64,000 nt of DNA, taken from Fusarium oxysporum f. sp. lycopersici 4287. Lineage: Eukaryota > Ascomycota > Sordariomycetes > Hypocreales > Nectriaceae. Where the stretch lies: positions 1,796,345 to 1,860,344 of the forward strand of contig NC_030986.1 in the NCBI RefSeq assembly GCF_000149955.1, written 5' to 3'. Of this stretch, positions 1 to 10,745 are shown in pieces. The translations under genes and the position numbers were made by a program. The number at the start of each line of letters is the position of its first letter. The stretch's first letter is position 1. The notes under the pieces were generated by a model. That model did no database searches and was not told the DNA's origin. It saw only the letters and a list, made by a program, of their open reading frames with translations.

Positions 1-325
1 GTTGCCATATCTGTTCCGGGAGCTGCTTGGCTCGATCCTTCACAAGACTTTGAGCCGGCGGGCCTGGAAGATCGGCTTTATCAAGCCTAACTTTCTTAGT
101 TTGCTGGACAGCCTTGACATCTATTGACTGTCGCCTTTTTTTCGAGGGCTGGGAGATGGCATCGAGTAGAGCCGCTGCAGGGTCATAGCTAGAGGCATCT
201 GAGGGCTCATAATCCAGATCATCAGCCATGTGCACGTCGGCCTCGCTTCTACCACTGGTTGTTGATGCTCCTGGGGTGACGGTTAAACCAGAGGCGTCGG
301 CCCCTTGATTCTCTGGGATAATCAT
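1..325 (-). CDS. N-terminal part of an unidentified protein running off the left edge
   Basis: Reading leftwards from an ATG at 325-323, the frame stays open for 108 codons to the window edge. The translation is hydrophilic and acidic at first (MADDLDYEPSDASSYDP), then has a likely nuclear localisation patch (KKRRQSID, followed by TKKVRLDK), and reaches LPEQIWQ at the very edge. LPxEIW-type sequences often open F-box-like helices in fungal proteins, so an F-box-like protein is possible, but only seven residues of it are visible. The base usage is typical of coding DNA. The start is uncertain because a plausible 3' splice site (ctattcag, about 346-339) lies just upstream, so the true first exon could be further right. 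Confidence 0.5.
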   Translation of the reverse strand, partial: MIIPENQGADASGLTVTPGASTTSGRSEADVHMADDLDYEPSDASSYDPAAALLDAISQPSKKRRQSIDVKAVQQTKKVRLDKADLPGPPAQSLVKDRAKQLPEQIWQ

Positions 326-865
326 CCCTCATCTGACGTGCTACTGAATAGCAGTGATGAGTAAGAACAGGAGGCACAAAAAGAAACAACTTGTTTGATG
401 GATCATCAAGCATGTGGAGTGAAAAGGATGGTCAACACTTGTCTGCGTGAATGGTAAGGAGCAAGGGGGAAAGCTATCGCGCTGCAATCTAGTGTAAGCA
501 ATGAGGATCGGACGCTCAAACGTCGCCTGCTTTTCTGTACAGACCAAACGTTGCTCGTAATGCGGCGTGAAGTAAATTCACGGAGTTGTCTCGAATTGGG
601 GAGCGATACCTTAGAGAAGGGAGCAGGAGCCAAAAGTTCTGAACTTATCGATAACAGTGTTGGCCGGGGGCCCACTTTGATTATGACATAAGCATGGAAC
701 GAGTTGGTGATTAATAACATATTTGTGAGACTTCAAAGAATCCAATTTGGGGCCCCATCACTGGGGTATTTGAATAAGTAGAGTTGCTTGATTTTACATT
801 TCATTTGTTGCCCATCATAACATCACAGCACAAGACCAACTGTTTTATCTGATATTGCTGCAGCA
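326..865. other. Intergenic region between two same-strand genes
   Basis: This stretch lies between the stop of the zinc-cluster gene and the start of the edge gene, both on the minus strand. It should hold the terminator of the first and promoter of the second. I see only short open frames without coding character and no RNA gene. Confidence 0.5.
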
Positions 866-3601
866 TCATTGCATGTTGGCATCTCTGCCACCTCCTTGTC
901 CAGGCGCTTGTGACGTGCTTCCACTACGACCACCCAACGAAGAGGTCTGTCCCGGGGATGACTGGTCTCCTCCAGCGCCGTATATCTGAAAACTCTGGTC
1001 TGCTCCCCAGTTGGCCATCTGCGTATAGTTTTCGAAGGCGTTCTATTCGAAGTTAGAAATGGGTACAAGTGATCTCTTGACGGAAACGCTTCTTACCCAG
1101 TCAAAATTCGCGCCCATATCCATACCCGCGTTAGTGTTAGCTCCCAGGTTGCTGAACATGGAGGAGAAAGGAGAAGCTGGACCAGCCCCAGCAAATCCAT
1201 CGGTTTGAAAATCAAGTCCTTCAGACCCAGGCATGCCAAAGTCCATACCCATAAAGGCGGCCGGGTTAGGCGTCGAAAAGGGGTTGGCCGTCGCATTGAA
1301 ATCGGGTAAGCTGCTTGGTGAGACGAAACCCGGGGCCATAGCCGGCGAAACATCAGTCCCAACACCTTGCGTCAGGCCTGGCATTGGCGATGGAACGCCC
1401 GGCATTTCTGAACTGATCGAGGCAGGGTCCTTGATCTTATCTAGCATGATATCAATGACCTTGGCCGCCTTGAATGCTTCCATCGAGGTATCTGCAAGTG
1501 TGTTCCAAATTTCTCTCGCTGTTTCTAAACTGCCAATCATTTTGGATCGTTGGTCATCGTTCCAAGTTGAAGCACCCTCATCGTCTTGGGGAACTGAAGA
1601 CTGCGCGGCAATGTTGTCAAAATGGAGATCAAGAATGATCAGCATTGCAGGCAACGTAAAGTCTTTGGTAGCAATCGACTTCACAAACCAACTGACTGAG
1701 CGCAGCCTTCCGTTGGATTGTGATTCTCGGTACAATACTGCCAGATGATCGAGTGCGGTCAACGATGCTTCAATTGCAGCTCTCCGAGAGTGTGCATATC
1801 TTGCGCTCTGCCTCGCCCTGGGAAGGTATTTGCGGTGAAGCAAGCATAAAATCTTCTGGTATAAAATATCGACATTGAACCTGGCGATGATCAAAGTCAC
1901 TGGATCATGGGACCCTTCTAATGTCGTTAACTTTAAATGCGGCGGTAGTTCTTGCATGATCTGTCGTAGTTTGGCATCAAAGCGAATAATCTCGTCGTAA
2001 GGCACATGCTTGCCAACTTGTCCTGTAGCCTGGAGGATGTTTCCTAACTCAAAACATAATCTTGACTTGGCAATCATGTAGGCGATGGGAGTAGCGACAG
2101 TCGATGGTCGAGAAGGGGGCAGCTCCTTGATGCTGGGATTGAACTCATCATCAAATATGTTATTGGGGAGTTGGGTGTCGCAATCATTTTCGTAGATCAT
2201 GCTGGGTAGAGAAACCTGATGTGAGAAAATAACATCCGACATTCGTACGAGGGCCCACGTCCGCCGTCTCATTTCCTAAGCATGATCAGCAAATCGATGT
2301 TAGCAGCATGCCGACGTGCAGCTTACAGCTTGAAATGGTGTAATTGACGGAAACCATTTGGCGTCTCGGTGGTAACCCATTCGATACGCGATTCGAACAA
2401 TTAGAGACACGATTAACCACAACCCTAAATCAGCATCCCATCGAGACGAATATTCTCCAAATACATAGAGTATCATAGTCTCAACCGTGTATTCGTTAGG
2501 TTTTGTATAGTCTGATTTAATCAGGCATTGTACCGTGCGTAACCGGTATTCATTTGCAAGCTCAAGGGTTCGCCCTCTCCACTCAGGAGGTTCGTCGCCC
2601 ACTTTATGGTAACTCAGCATTGCTAGACAGAGAACCGAGTAGAGCATACCAAGCCACATAATGGGCGTCTTGTTAGGATCTTGCCAGTGGTCTTTCAGCT
2701 GCTGTTGAAATGTTGGTCCATGAATGATGTTGACAGCATTATCCATGGAGTTGAAGTATCGACTGCAGAGCGTCAGAACAGCAGACTTCGGGGGAAGCTC
2801 TGCTCTTATTTCAATCTCGGATGCAGGGAGTGCTCCTAGCAGGAGTGTCGGCCCCTCTCTTGCAGCCATAGGTTTTGAAGATTTGACTCGCTCATAACTT
2901 GTTTCTAACTCCTTCTTGTGAGATGTGAAGTAGTTTTTCACCTCAGATATATCGGCAAGGAGGGTATGCCAATGTTCCTGGCCAACATACAGCGACTTGC
3001 CTTTGTCCGTGTCCACTTTAAGAAAACCCAAAGACGTGGCCAGTCCCTCCTCTTCGTCACTGTTTTCCTCCTCATCATACGCCATTGCATTGTCGTCTCC
3101 TTTTCCAGCCTTCGCGGAAGATCCGCTGTCCGTGGTGGATTGTGTTGTCGCTGCTCCAGCGGCTGCGGCGGATGCAGCATCTACATTAGCACCTCCGTGC
3201 ATAAGGGATAAAACTAAGCCTTCTAAACGGTCAATACGATTCTGCATGTCATCAGGACTCGAGTCTCCTTGACTTTGATTCTTCTTGCGTGTAACCGGCG
3301 TGGCGTAAGAGCATGAGGTGGTCCCCATACCCTCGCGCTTCGTACAGTTGCTGCAAGGATGACTTCTGTCACATTTTCTGACGGATATCAGTAAGGATGA
3401 GGAGTTGAGGTGTCATTTAAACTCACAACCTACGGACGATGTTAGTAAATATTGATGCAATGCTCTAGAGGTAACATACTTGCGCGTCCTACAAGGATAG
3501 CAGCTTAGAGGCACGCGATTCCTCTTCCTCACAACGCGGAACTGTTCCTCGGGAGAGCGGGCTCCCTGAGACGAGTTGGTCGAAGGAGGAGTTGGGGTCA
3601 T
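866..3601 (-). CDS. Zn(II)2Cys6 transcription factor with fungal-specific TF domain (5 exons, one of 3 nt)
   Basis: A nuclear fungal regulator of 843 residues. Exons are 3601-3480, 3429-3427, 3377-2327, 2275-1097 and 1042-866; introns are 50, 49, 51 and 54 nt, all GT-AG. The zinc cluster has Cys34, 37, 44, 50, 53 and 64 (CX2CX6CX5CX2CX10C), with CYPCRTRK from exon 1 and KCDRSHPCSNC from exon 3; the Leu codon between them needs the 3-nt exon. An acidic Ser/Ala-rich linker follows. The middle homology region then includes ITPFQAEMRRRTWALV, which spans the third intron, the usual core of the fungal_trans domain. The C-terminus is rich in Gly, Met, Phe, Asn and Gln, like an activation domain, and ends NMQ-stop. 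I do not recognise the target pathway. The start at 3601 gives the shortest N-terminus before the cluster; an open frame continues upstream to 3865. Confidence 0.88.
3427..3429 (-). other. Predicted 3-nt microexon (gtt) inside the zinc-cluster codons
   Basis: On the minus strand the order is cgcaa|gtatgt...actaac...cgtag|gtt|gtgagt...ccgtcag|aaaatgt. Two complete introns with canonical ends flank exactly three bases. Including them gives RKLKCD and the required CX6C spacing; joining the outer exons directly gives RKKCD and CX5C. The finding entry discusses alternatives. Confidence 0.75.
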
Positions 3602-5796
3602 TGTGACAAAGGGAAGGAAACGGACGGGACGTTTCAACAGATGAGATGAGGGATCCGACTCCAATGCTGACAGACGATGGTGAGACAAGAGTTGGTCAGC
3701 GCCAGGGGAAACCCCATCAATATATTGAGTCTTGAGCGGTTGGCGGAACCCAAAAGAGCTTGATATGAATAATACAGCGCCCTTCCAGAATACTGCCGCA
3801 ACTACGGCAACCTGGTCAACAGAAGACTTGTCTGACCAACCGGGAAATGCGGCTCCACGAGTCAACCCGCCTGGTGAACCAATGTTGATGTCGCAACACA
3901 GTTGCGCAGGATAATGGAACCGTTTCGCCCCAAACGGTCTCTAGGAACCTAGAGGTGGCGTTGATCAAGTCCGACACGTCCGCACGCCCTTAGGTCTGCA
4001 GCAGCAGCAGCAGCGAATTAACACGGTACAGCACAGCCTCCCACTTGAGGCACCGCACAGTGTGATACGGTGGAGGTGAAAGGGCGGATGGTGATAATCC
4101 GTGGAGATATCGGGGGCCAGGGGCACCCAAAGTTGCGGTCTGTTGGAGATGTGTGACGGGGAATTCAAATCTAGGCAATGGGATTTTGCAGGTCACTCGC
4201 TATAGTTGATGACCGAGATTGTAGCGATAGCGAGGTCGCGATCCCGTCAGGGAGGAAGAAGACGGGAGCGGGAGGCGAAGATAGCGAGAAGACGGCCCAA
4301 AAGAAGACGCCTGAGCTCAAGCTACCTATAGAGCGTTACAGATGGATTCCAACTCCAGACAGAATGAAATGGATGGAGAATGGCGGGATGTTTTTTTGTC
4401 GAGTCGAAATTACCCAGTCAGCTCAGTCAGCAGAGGTACAGAGGCTGTGAGGGCAGATGACGCAGGATATCCAACCAAAGGATCAATGAGATGATTGAAG
4501 CTGATCATGGAGGTGTCGGTACCTCCGGTGCCTTGCTTCAAATAAGGAGAGAAACGAGAAGATCTCTAAAAAGGGTGGAAAGGAAAAGGGCTAGATCTGA
4601 ATCCAATTTTTGGTCTCCAGAATGTCCCGTCAGCATCAGCCTTATTAAACCGCCCGGCAGCCTGGGAATGAGGAACAAACGAACTAGGCACCGCAGTCAA
4701 GTCAAGGAACGCGTGTGCATCCCAGCATCGATGTTAGATGCAAGATGGTGGGGTTGTTTTACATTCACAGAGACAAGGGTATTTCTTGTCTTCGTTCCTC
4801 GATTTAAAAGAGCCTTTGTGATACCTCTGCTATCTTGCACGTGTCTTTCCTGTAGGAAACATCCATCCCAGTGCTCTCTGCAATTGGCATAGTTACCTGG
4901 GCCTCTTTTTTATTAGTTTCTTTAACGTGATGGCTGAAGTCAGCCAGGTGCAGTAAACTCATCACTTAACGGGCGTTACGGCAACTATCTCAATCAAACG
5001 AACCACAATCTGCTAAAAAGAGTCAAAGTCACAAATCTTACTTGCCTAGCCTGTGAGTCATTCTCGTTCATCGGATTCGACATCTGCTGTATGGATGCTC
5101 GGATTTCGGAGCCGGCCCATGTTTATCACCGATATTTGTCACTAAACTCCATCACACCACACTCTTCGCTCTGTATCTGAGGCCTTCTATAACCAATTCC
5201 CTGACTTACAGTACTACTAAGGACACTATGTCGATCCCATCACTATAGTACGTTATGCAAATCGAACATTGGGACCCAGCGGTAAATCCGTCGCCTTTGG
5301 CAAATTACAATGTGTCTGCAGCTAAGATCGCATAGAAATGGTGATATTTACATTTCTCTCCACGCTTTATTATTCCTGTAGATATTGTGAACCTCTTCCC
5401 ATCCAGCTTCAAGCATAAGCTGATATGAACGATTAAAAGTATTCGGGAACACATGGTCCAGCCTAACCATTCAGTGAGCCATTAGTTGCATGATAGGTTC
5501 GACAAGAGCTCATCAGCGCGGCTTTACATGGCCACAATATTCTTGGATAAAGTCCCTGCGCCTTAGCTTTCAACCTCCTGGGACTTCAGGACTTCTTGGC
5601 CTCGTTTTCTCTCTTCAATTTGCCACTTGTCAAACCACCAGCCGGAATGCTTGATATTGCATTGCCGGATACTATCACTCAAAAGGTTGAGTTTCACCAG
5701 GGCCAGGCAGTGCAATATTCAGCAGTACGCGCCAGGCTATTGTTACGCCTTCTAAACATAAATGCGTCATGAGTTTCGTAACGTATGTATTCCGCC
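3602..5796. other. Intergenic region with a CCG-N12-CGG palindrome and a CAG run
   Basis: About 2.2 kb separate the zinc-cluster gene start from the GRX4 stop. Two adjacent hairpins lie at 3919-3954: accgttt/aaacggt with a 6-nt loop, then ctctagg-aa-cctagag. A short GCA run sits near 3998-4013. Open frames at 4178-4450 and 4491-4892 have no recognisable domain or splice context, so I do not call genes. Confidence 0.5.
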
Positions 5797-6604
5797 TCAA
5801 ACAGCTGCGGGAGCGCTGACGCTGTACTTGGTAAGGAACTCGGCGTCGTTGGCCATTTCCTCCTTGACCTATGGATTTGTCAGCATTAGTCAAAGCGAAA
5901 ATGCGAGTGCGGCTTACAATATCCAGTCCACCAACAAGCTCGCCATCGATCCAGAGCTGCGGGTATGTTGGCCAGTCCGCAAATTCCTTGAGCCCCTGTC
6001 TAACTTCGTCGTCGGCGAGGATGTTGAAGAAGCCATACTTGACCGAGTTGTCGCGAAGTAGTCCAACCAATTGTCTGGAGAAGCCGCATTGAGGAGAGCT
6101 GGGTGTGCCTTTCATGAAGAGCATGACGGGTGCAGCCTTCACGAGGTCCCCAAGACGCTTGAAGAGCTCCTCCTTCTTCTTCTCGGGATCTTGCTCCTCG
6201 GCTTCGGCATCGTTGGTGTCGATACCGTTTTGTGCGCTTGCCTCTGCATTCTGACCAGATTGCTTTGCCTGTGTCTCGATCGCTGTGCGCACCTTTACGG
6301 CACTACTGCCACTCACAGTCTCGACAACTTGGCCGTTCCTTAAAAGGACAAGGAAAGGGACAGCAGTGACATCGTACGTCTCGCTGAGGTCGCTCAGATC
6401 CTCTGCGTTGATGGAAACCCACTTTGTGGTAGGAGGTTCGGTGACTGGATATTCGGAAGCGAGAGTCGACAGGACGGTGGCCATTTGCGCGCATGGTGCG
6501 GCCCACGGCGCATGGAACGATGCAACGACGAGGGTAGTGGAAGGGACAGAACTGAGCAGCTGCTCCCACTCGGGGATACTGGTAATTTCCGTGATGGTAG
6601 ACAT
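5797..6604 (-). CDS. GRX4: Monothiol glutaredoxin with N-terminal thioredoxin-like domain (Grx3/4 type)
   Basis: Cytosolic/nuclear CGFS glutaredoxin, 252 residues, which in this family binds a [2Fe-2S] cluster with glutathione and passes iron status to transcription factors. Two exons, 6604-5918 and 5868-5797, are joined over a 49-nt intron (gtaagc...ccatag). The thioredoxin-like domain (about 1-112) has WAAPC with Cys38, the single-Cys form usual in Grx3/4. An acidic Glu/Asp/Lys linker follows, then one glutaredoxin domain with MLFMKGTP, the active site CGFS at 173-176, and WPTYPQLWIDGELVGG. The last exon encodes the typical end KEEMANDAEFLTKYS. One Grx domain fits the yeast Grx3/4 size; some animal homologues have two. 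The gene is divergent from ABP1 with about 1.1 kb between starts. Regulation by iron is expected from the family, not seen here. Confidence 0.95.
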
Positions 6605-7705
6605 TTTGGTGGTGGTGAGATGGATGCGTCAGGGTTTCGATCTGATAAGAGAGAGAAAGAAACAAGTCGGAGTCGAATTAGTTTAAGACAGTCCAGTCAG
6701 TAGCAACTCATTAATCTCCACGGAATTGGGGGGGCAAAGGTTCACTTTGGCGGGGTACAAATACTGGTATCCAATGACAGGCAAGGTGTAGGAAAAAGAG
6801 GGAAAGGCAATTCTCTTTGTAAGAGCACGGCACTTAGGATTTGGGAATATGACTCTACGTCGAGTGAAAACTCCAATAAAGCTTAGAACACATAAATTCA
6901 TGCTTGTGTGAAAATTACTCGCACTTATTATCATCAAAGAAAATCAGTGTCTATCAGTTTTCACAAACCTAGAGGGGCAGTCGTATACAGAGAGAGGAGG
7001 GGCAACAGATTGTGCAAATAGGAAAATGTCCTTGCGTCATTTCCTTTGGCTTGTATCTTTATGTCTGGCGGATAATATCAGCCCTCCGCTGCCGGAGCCG
7101 GTTACTTGCATATAGCCCTGCTAGATGCATTCTGATGTGTAATGCTGACATTGACAGCTCCCATCGCTATAACCAGTTAACAGCTCATCAAAGCAGCACA
7201 ACGGAGCACACAACGCATACAAGCATGAACAGCACAGCTTGACCCCGCTCAGCCCACTGTAGACCAGCTAGACCGCCCCAAGGTTGGGCATTCTTTAAGC
7301 TACCAACATTAGGTCACTGATGCAGACGACGTACGAAGCTACATCATCAGCCACACTCCGAGAAACCCACTTCTGGGATCTTTTACTGTATGGTTTCCGT
7401 AAGGTAGTCTCTACCCAAGGTTCCCACTGTCCCCCGATCTACGTTCAGTTTCCATTCTCAACTTCTCCCAAATACAGCTCCCACAGCAATATCTCGACGC
7501 TGTGCGATACCAGACGTACTGGAGAATTGATCACGATAATCCTTCCCCTGGCTACGCCTCCGGAACTTATATCTTCTCTCTCCGTGTGGAGCTGCCACCG
7601 CCGCAGCAACGGTGCCAACGTCACCCCCAATCTCCGTCATCCTAGCTCGTCAGCTTCAGCTTCAAGTCTGCCTGACTCCGTCCTAACATCTCAAGAATCC
7701 CCAAG
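6605..7705. promoter_or_regulatory. Divergent intergenic region between GRX4 and ABP1
   Basis: About 1.1 kb separate two divergent start codons, so it should carry both promoters and 5' leaders. The part next to ABP1 (about 7550-7700) is rich in C and T, as in many fungal leaders. I see no further gene. Confidence 0.6.
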
Positions 7706-10266
7706 ATGGCATCTCTCAATACCTCGATAAATGGCCCGTCCATTAAGAGCAGTTACAGCAGTGTTGTTAACGGTGCCCCGCCATCCTCCGACTCTCCCAC
7801 TCATGCTCATTGGGCCCTTTTCTCGGTCCAGGCCCCTCTTTTGATGCCTTCCAAGACAGCGGAGCCAAGGAGAGTATTCTCAAAGTCCAAGGAACAGGCG
7901 GTATGTTACACAAGGGGATGTCTATCATCCCATCAGCCCGCTAACATGTATACAGAAAGCGACCTCGCCGATCTGATTGAGGACTTTAGCGAAGGGCGCA
8001 TTCAATTCGCATTTGCCAAGGTCAAGGACCCCAACAGTGGCCTTCCCAAGAACATATTGATCGCATGGTGTGGAGGAGGTGTTCCTGAGCGAACCAAGGG
8101 CTACTTCACCAGCCATCTTGCTGCGGTTTCCAAGATCCTCCACGGATACCATGTTCAGATTACCGCTCGCTCCGAGAGCGATCTCGAAATTGACTCCATC
8201 ATGCAAAAGGTGGCCGATGCTTCCGGCGCCAAGTACTCAGCTGGAAGCTCAGACAGTCCTCGTTCTGCTGCACCTCCTCCTGTCAAGACCAAGCCTGTCT
8301 TCACCCCGACAACCTCCAGCCGTGCCAACCCACTCGTCGCTGCTCGATCCAAAAGAGAGGAAAATGTCGATGAGGATGGGTGGGGTGCTGATGCTCCTCC
8401 TGTCACGAGGACTCAGATCGAAAAGGTCGAGTCTGCTTACAAGCCTACAAAGGTCAACATTGCTGATCTCAGCAAGCAACCCACGGCGACTACCAGCGGA
8501 AGCGCCCCCGTCAAGCGCGACGACACACCAGGTGACGTGGTGAAGGGCGGTTATCAACCCATTGGCAAGGTCGACATTGCAGCTATTCGTGCTCAGGCTC
8601 AAAAAGACCAGGATGACAGGCCAACTCCTGTGAAGGGATCCTACGAACCCGTTGGAAAGGTTGACATTGCTGCAATCCGGGCACAGGCTAAGCCTGCTGC
8701 CTTGGAGAAACCTCAAGAGGACGAGTCTCGACCTGTGTCGGAACGCATGTCTGCTTTCTCTCAGCCAGCTCAGTCGGAACGTCTAACATCTCTTCCTAAA
8801 CCCAAGGTCGCCAACAAGTTTGGTGGCGCAGGAGGCTTTTCGGGCACAAAGGCTCCCACACCCGGCGGCTTAGGCTTTGGAGCTCCCGCTCCTGCCAAGT
8901 CTGCCCCTGTTGGTGCTGCAAGCCGTACGTTTGCTGATCAAGGCGGAAAGACTCCTGCCCAACTATGGGCCGAGCGAAAGGCCAGGGAGAGGGGGGAAGA
9001 CACCGCCAGTGCTCCCGCCCCTGCTCCTGTCGGTAGTACTTCTCCTGTTCAGCCACAGAAGAGCGGAAGCGAGTGGAAGAGTGGCTACTCTGGTAAGAGC
9101 TGGGCTCCAGTGCAGACCGGTGATTATGGTCGCGGTGTACCTGGACAGATTAGCCAGGAAAACACAGGCGAGCAACCTGAGGATACACCAGCATCGCCAT
9201 CAGGTGTGTCAGCTCTACGAGACCGTTTCAAGGACACTGCCCCTATCAGCGCAGGAGCCCCTCCCCCTCCCGCTGCTCGCCCTGCAGAGGACGACACTAC
9301 ACCGCCGCCTGTTCCTAGCGGTCGACCGTCGGGAGGCTTTGCCCTTCCCGGACTGCCTAGCCGACCAGCACCTGCAGATGAGCAGGACGGCGAACGGGAA
9401 GACCCCTCCGCTTACCAAACAGCTGCAGAGCGTGAGAGATCCCCCTCGCCCCCTCGTGTTGCTGTTCCAGTCAGCCGTGGACCTGTGCCAGAAGTCGGCA
9501 CCCCGCCTGAGCAGCGTGCTCCACCTCCTATTACTCCTAGCCAGATTGATGTGCCCAAAGAGTCTGATCTTGCAGACGACAAGGAGGTCTCATCTACCGC
9601 CCGTTTTGCTGGCGGTGCGGCTGCAGGTGTTGCCGTAGGGGCTGCTGTTGGGGTCGGAGCTGCTGCTGCAGCCGGCGCTCTCGAGCGTGAGCCCAGTCCA
9701 GAGCCAGAGCCTCATCGCGCTCCTGAACCCGCAGCTCAGCCAGCTCAAGAGTCTCAGGGAGGTTATCGTGCCGTGATCCAATACGACTACGAGAAGGCTG
9801 AAGACAACGAAATCGACCTGATCGAGGGCGATGTTGTCACTAACATTGACATGGTGGATGAAGATTGGTGGATGGGTACTAACTCACGAGGTGAGAGCGG
9901 CCTATTCCCTAGCAACTACGTTGAACTGGTGGGAGATGACGAGTCTGAGCAACCGGCTGCTGCTGCGGCGGCGGCACCTCCTCCACCACCTGTTGCCGAG
10001 CCCGAGCCCGAGCCTGAGCCTCAAGCTCCGGAGCAGCAGGCCGGCCACACGGCTGTTGCCCTCTACGATTACGAGGCGGCAGAAGATAATGGTAAGATGC
10101 ACACTCACGCTAAAGAACCAGTTACTAAACCCTGCTTGCAGAATTGAGCTTCCCTGAAGACGCCACAATTACCAATTTGGAGTTCCCTGACGAGGATTGG
10201 TGGTTTGGCCACTATGCTGGACAAGCCGGTCTATTCCCTGCCAATTACGTGCAACTCAACCAGTGA
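7706..10266 (+). CDS. ABP1: Actin-binding protein 1 (ADF-H, two SH3), with one apparent 1-nt deletion
   Basis: Cortical actin-patch adaptor acting in endocytosis, about 818 residues. Exons are 7706-7900, 7956-10091 and 10142-10266, with GT-AG introns of 55 and 50 nt. The ADF-H domain (about 1-165) includes WALFSVQAPLL, DLIEDFSEGRIQFAF and VPERTKGYFTSHLAAVSKIL. Next come repeats related to YxPxGKVDIAAIRAQA (about 226-312), a long Pro/Ala-rich linker, an Ala/Gly/Val-only hydrophobic stretch (about 616-641), SH3-1 (about 669-725, ALYDY-like plus DEDWWMG and GLFPSNYVEL), a short Pro/Glu linker and SH3-2 (about 763-818, split by intron 2 and ending GLFPANYVQLNQ). The frame breaks at about 7843: before it the frame reads WALFSVQAPLL, after it AFQDSGAKESILKVQGTG, and one missing base joins the two. 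The exon total (2456 nt) is one short of a multiple of three. Everything else is intact, so I read this as a sequence error rather than a pseudogene. Confidence 0.93.
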
Positions 10267-10745
10267 TCTTCGGGCGTGCTTTATTATCAATAATGAGGCG
10301 AAAGGAATGTATTAAGCCTATGGGGTGGGGAAAAACTTGACAGTAGATGAAAGAACGCTATCAGCTCGCGTACAGTTTCAAAACAAATGATTCAATGTTC
10401 TATATTCATATCAATTGGTTATGTCGACAGTATTTGATACAATAGCTATTGCCGTGTACTTGGTAACGACGAGCTACGCCCATCGATCGGTCAGTATGCT
10501 CGAACATTGAACCGCACTCGGCTGTTCAGTCCGGTTACTGGATCTGTTTGTCCTGATAATGCCACGTCCACCATCTCTGCGAGAGAACGTCATATATTAA
10601 TTAATCAAGGAACAGAGTATTCGTAAAGGCTTTTACAAATTGTTTGAAGAGGTGTAATGATTCTTGGAGTTTTCATAGAGCCATGCGCGGGCTTATTATA
10701 TATATCGTGGGGATCGTATTAACTTTGTTTGCTGAGGCAGGCCGC
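10267..10745. other. Convergent intergenic region (ABP1 / CYSTM gene)
   Basis: These 479 bases lie between two stop codons facing each other and should hold both 3' ends. AT-rich runs suitable for poly(A) signals are present, such as the one near 10595-10602. No other feature is seen. Confidence 0.5.

Noticed and set aside
3430..3479. A single-intron model joining exon 1 directly to KCDRSHPC
   Set aside because: It leaves CX5C in the zinc cluster and ignores a well-formed pair of internal splice sites; the microexon model restores CX6C.
7706..10266. ABP1 as a pseudogene
   Set aside because: Only one base is out of place in about 2.5 kb of coding sequence, and all domains and splice sites are intact.
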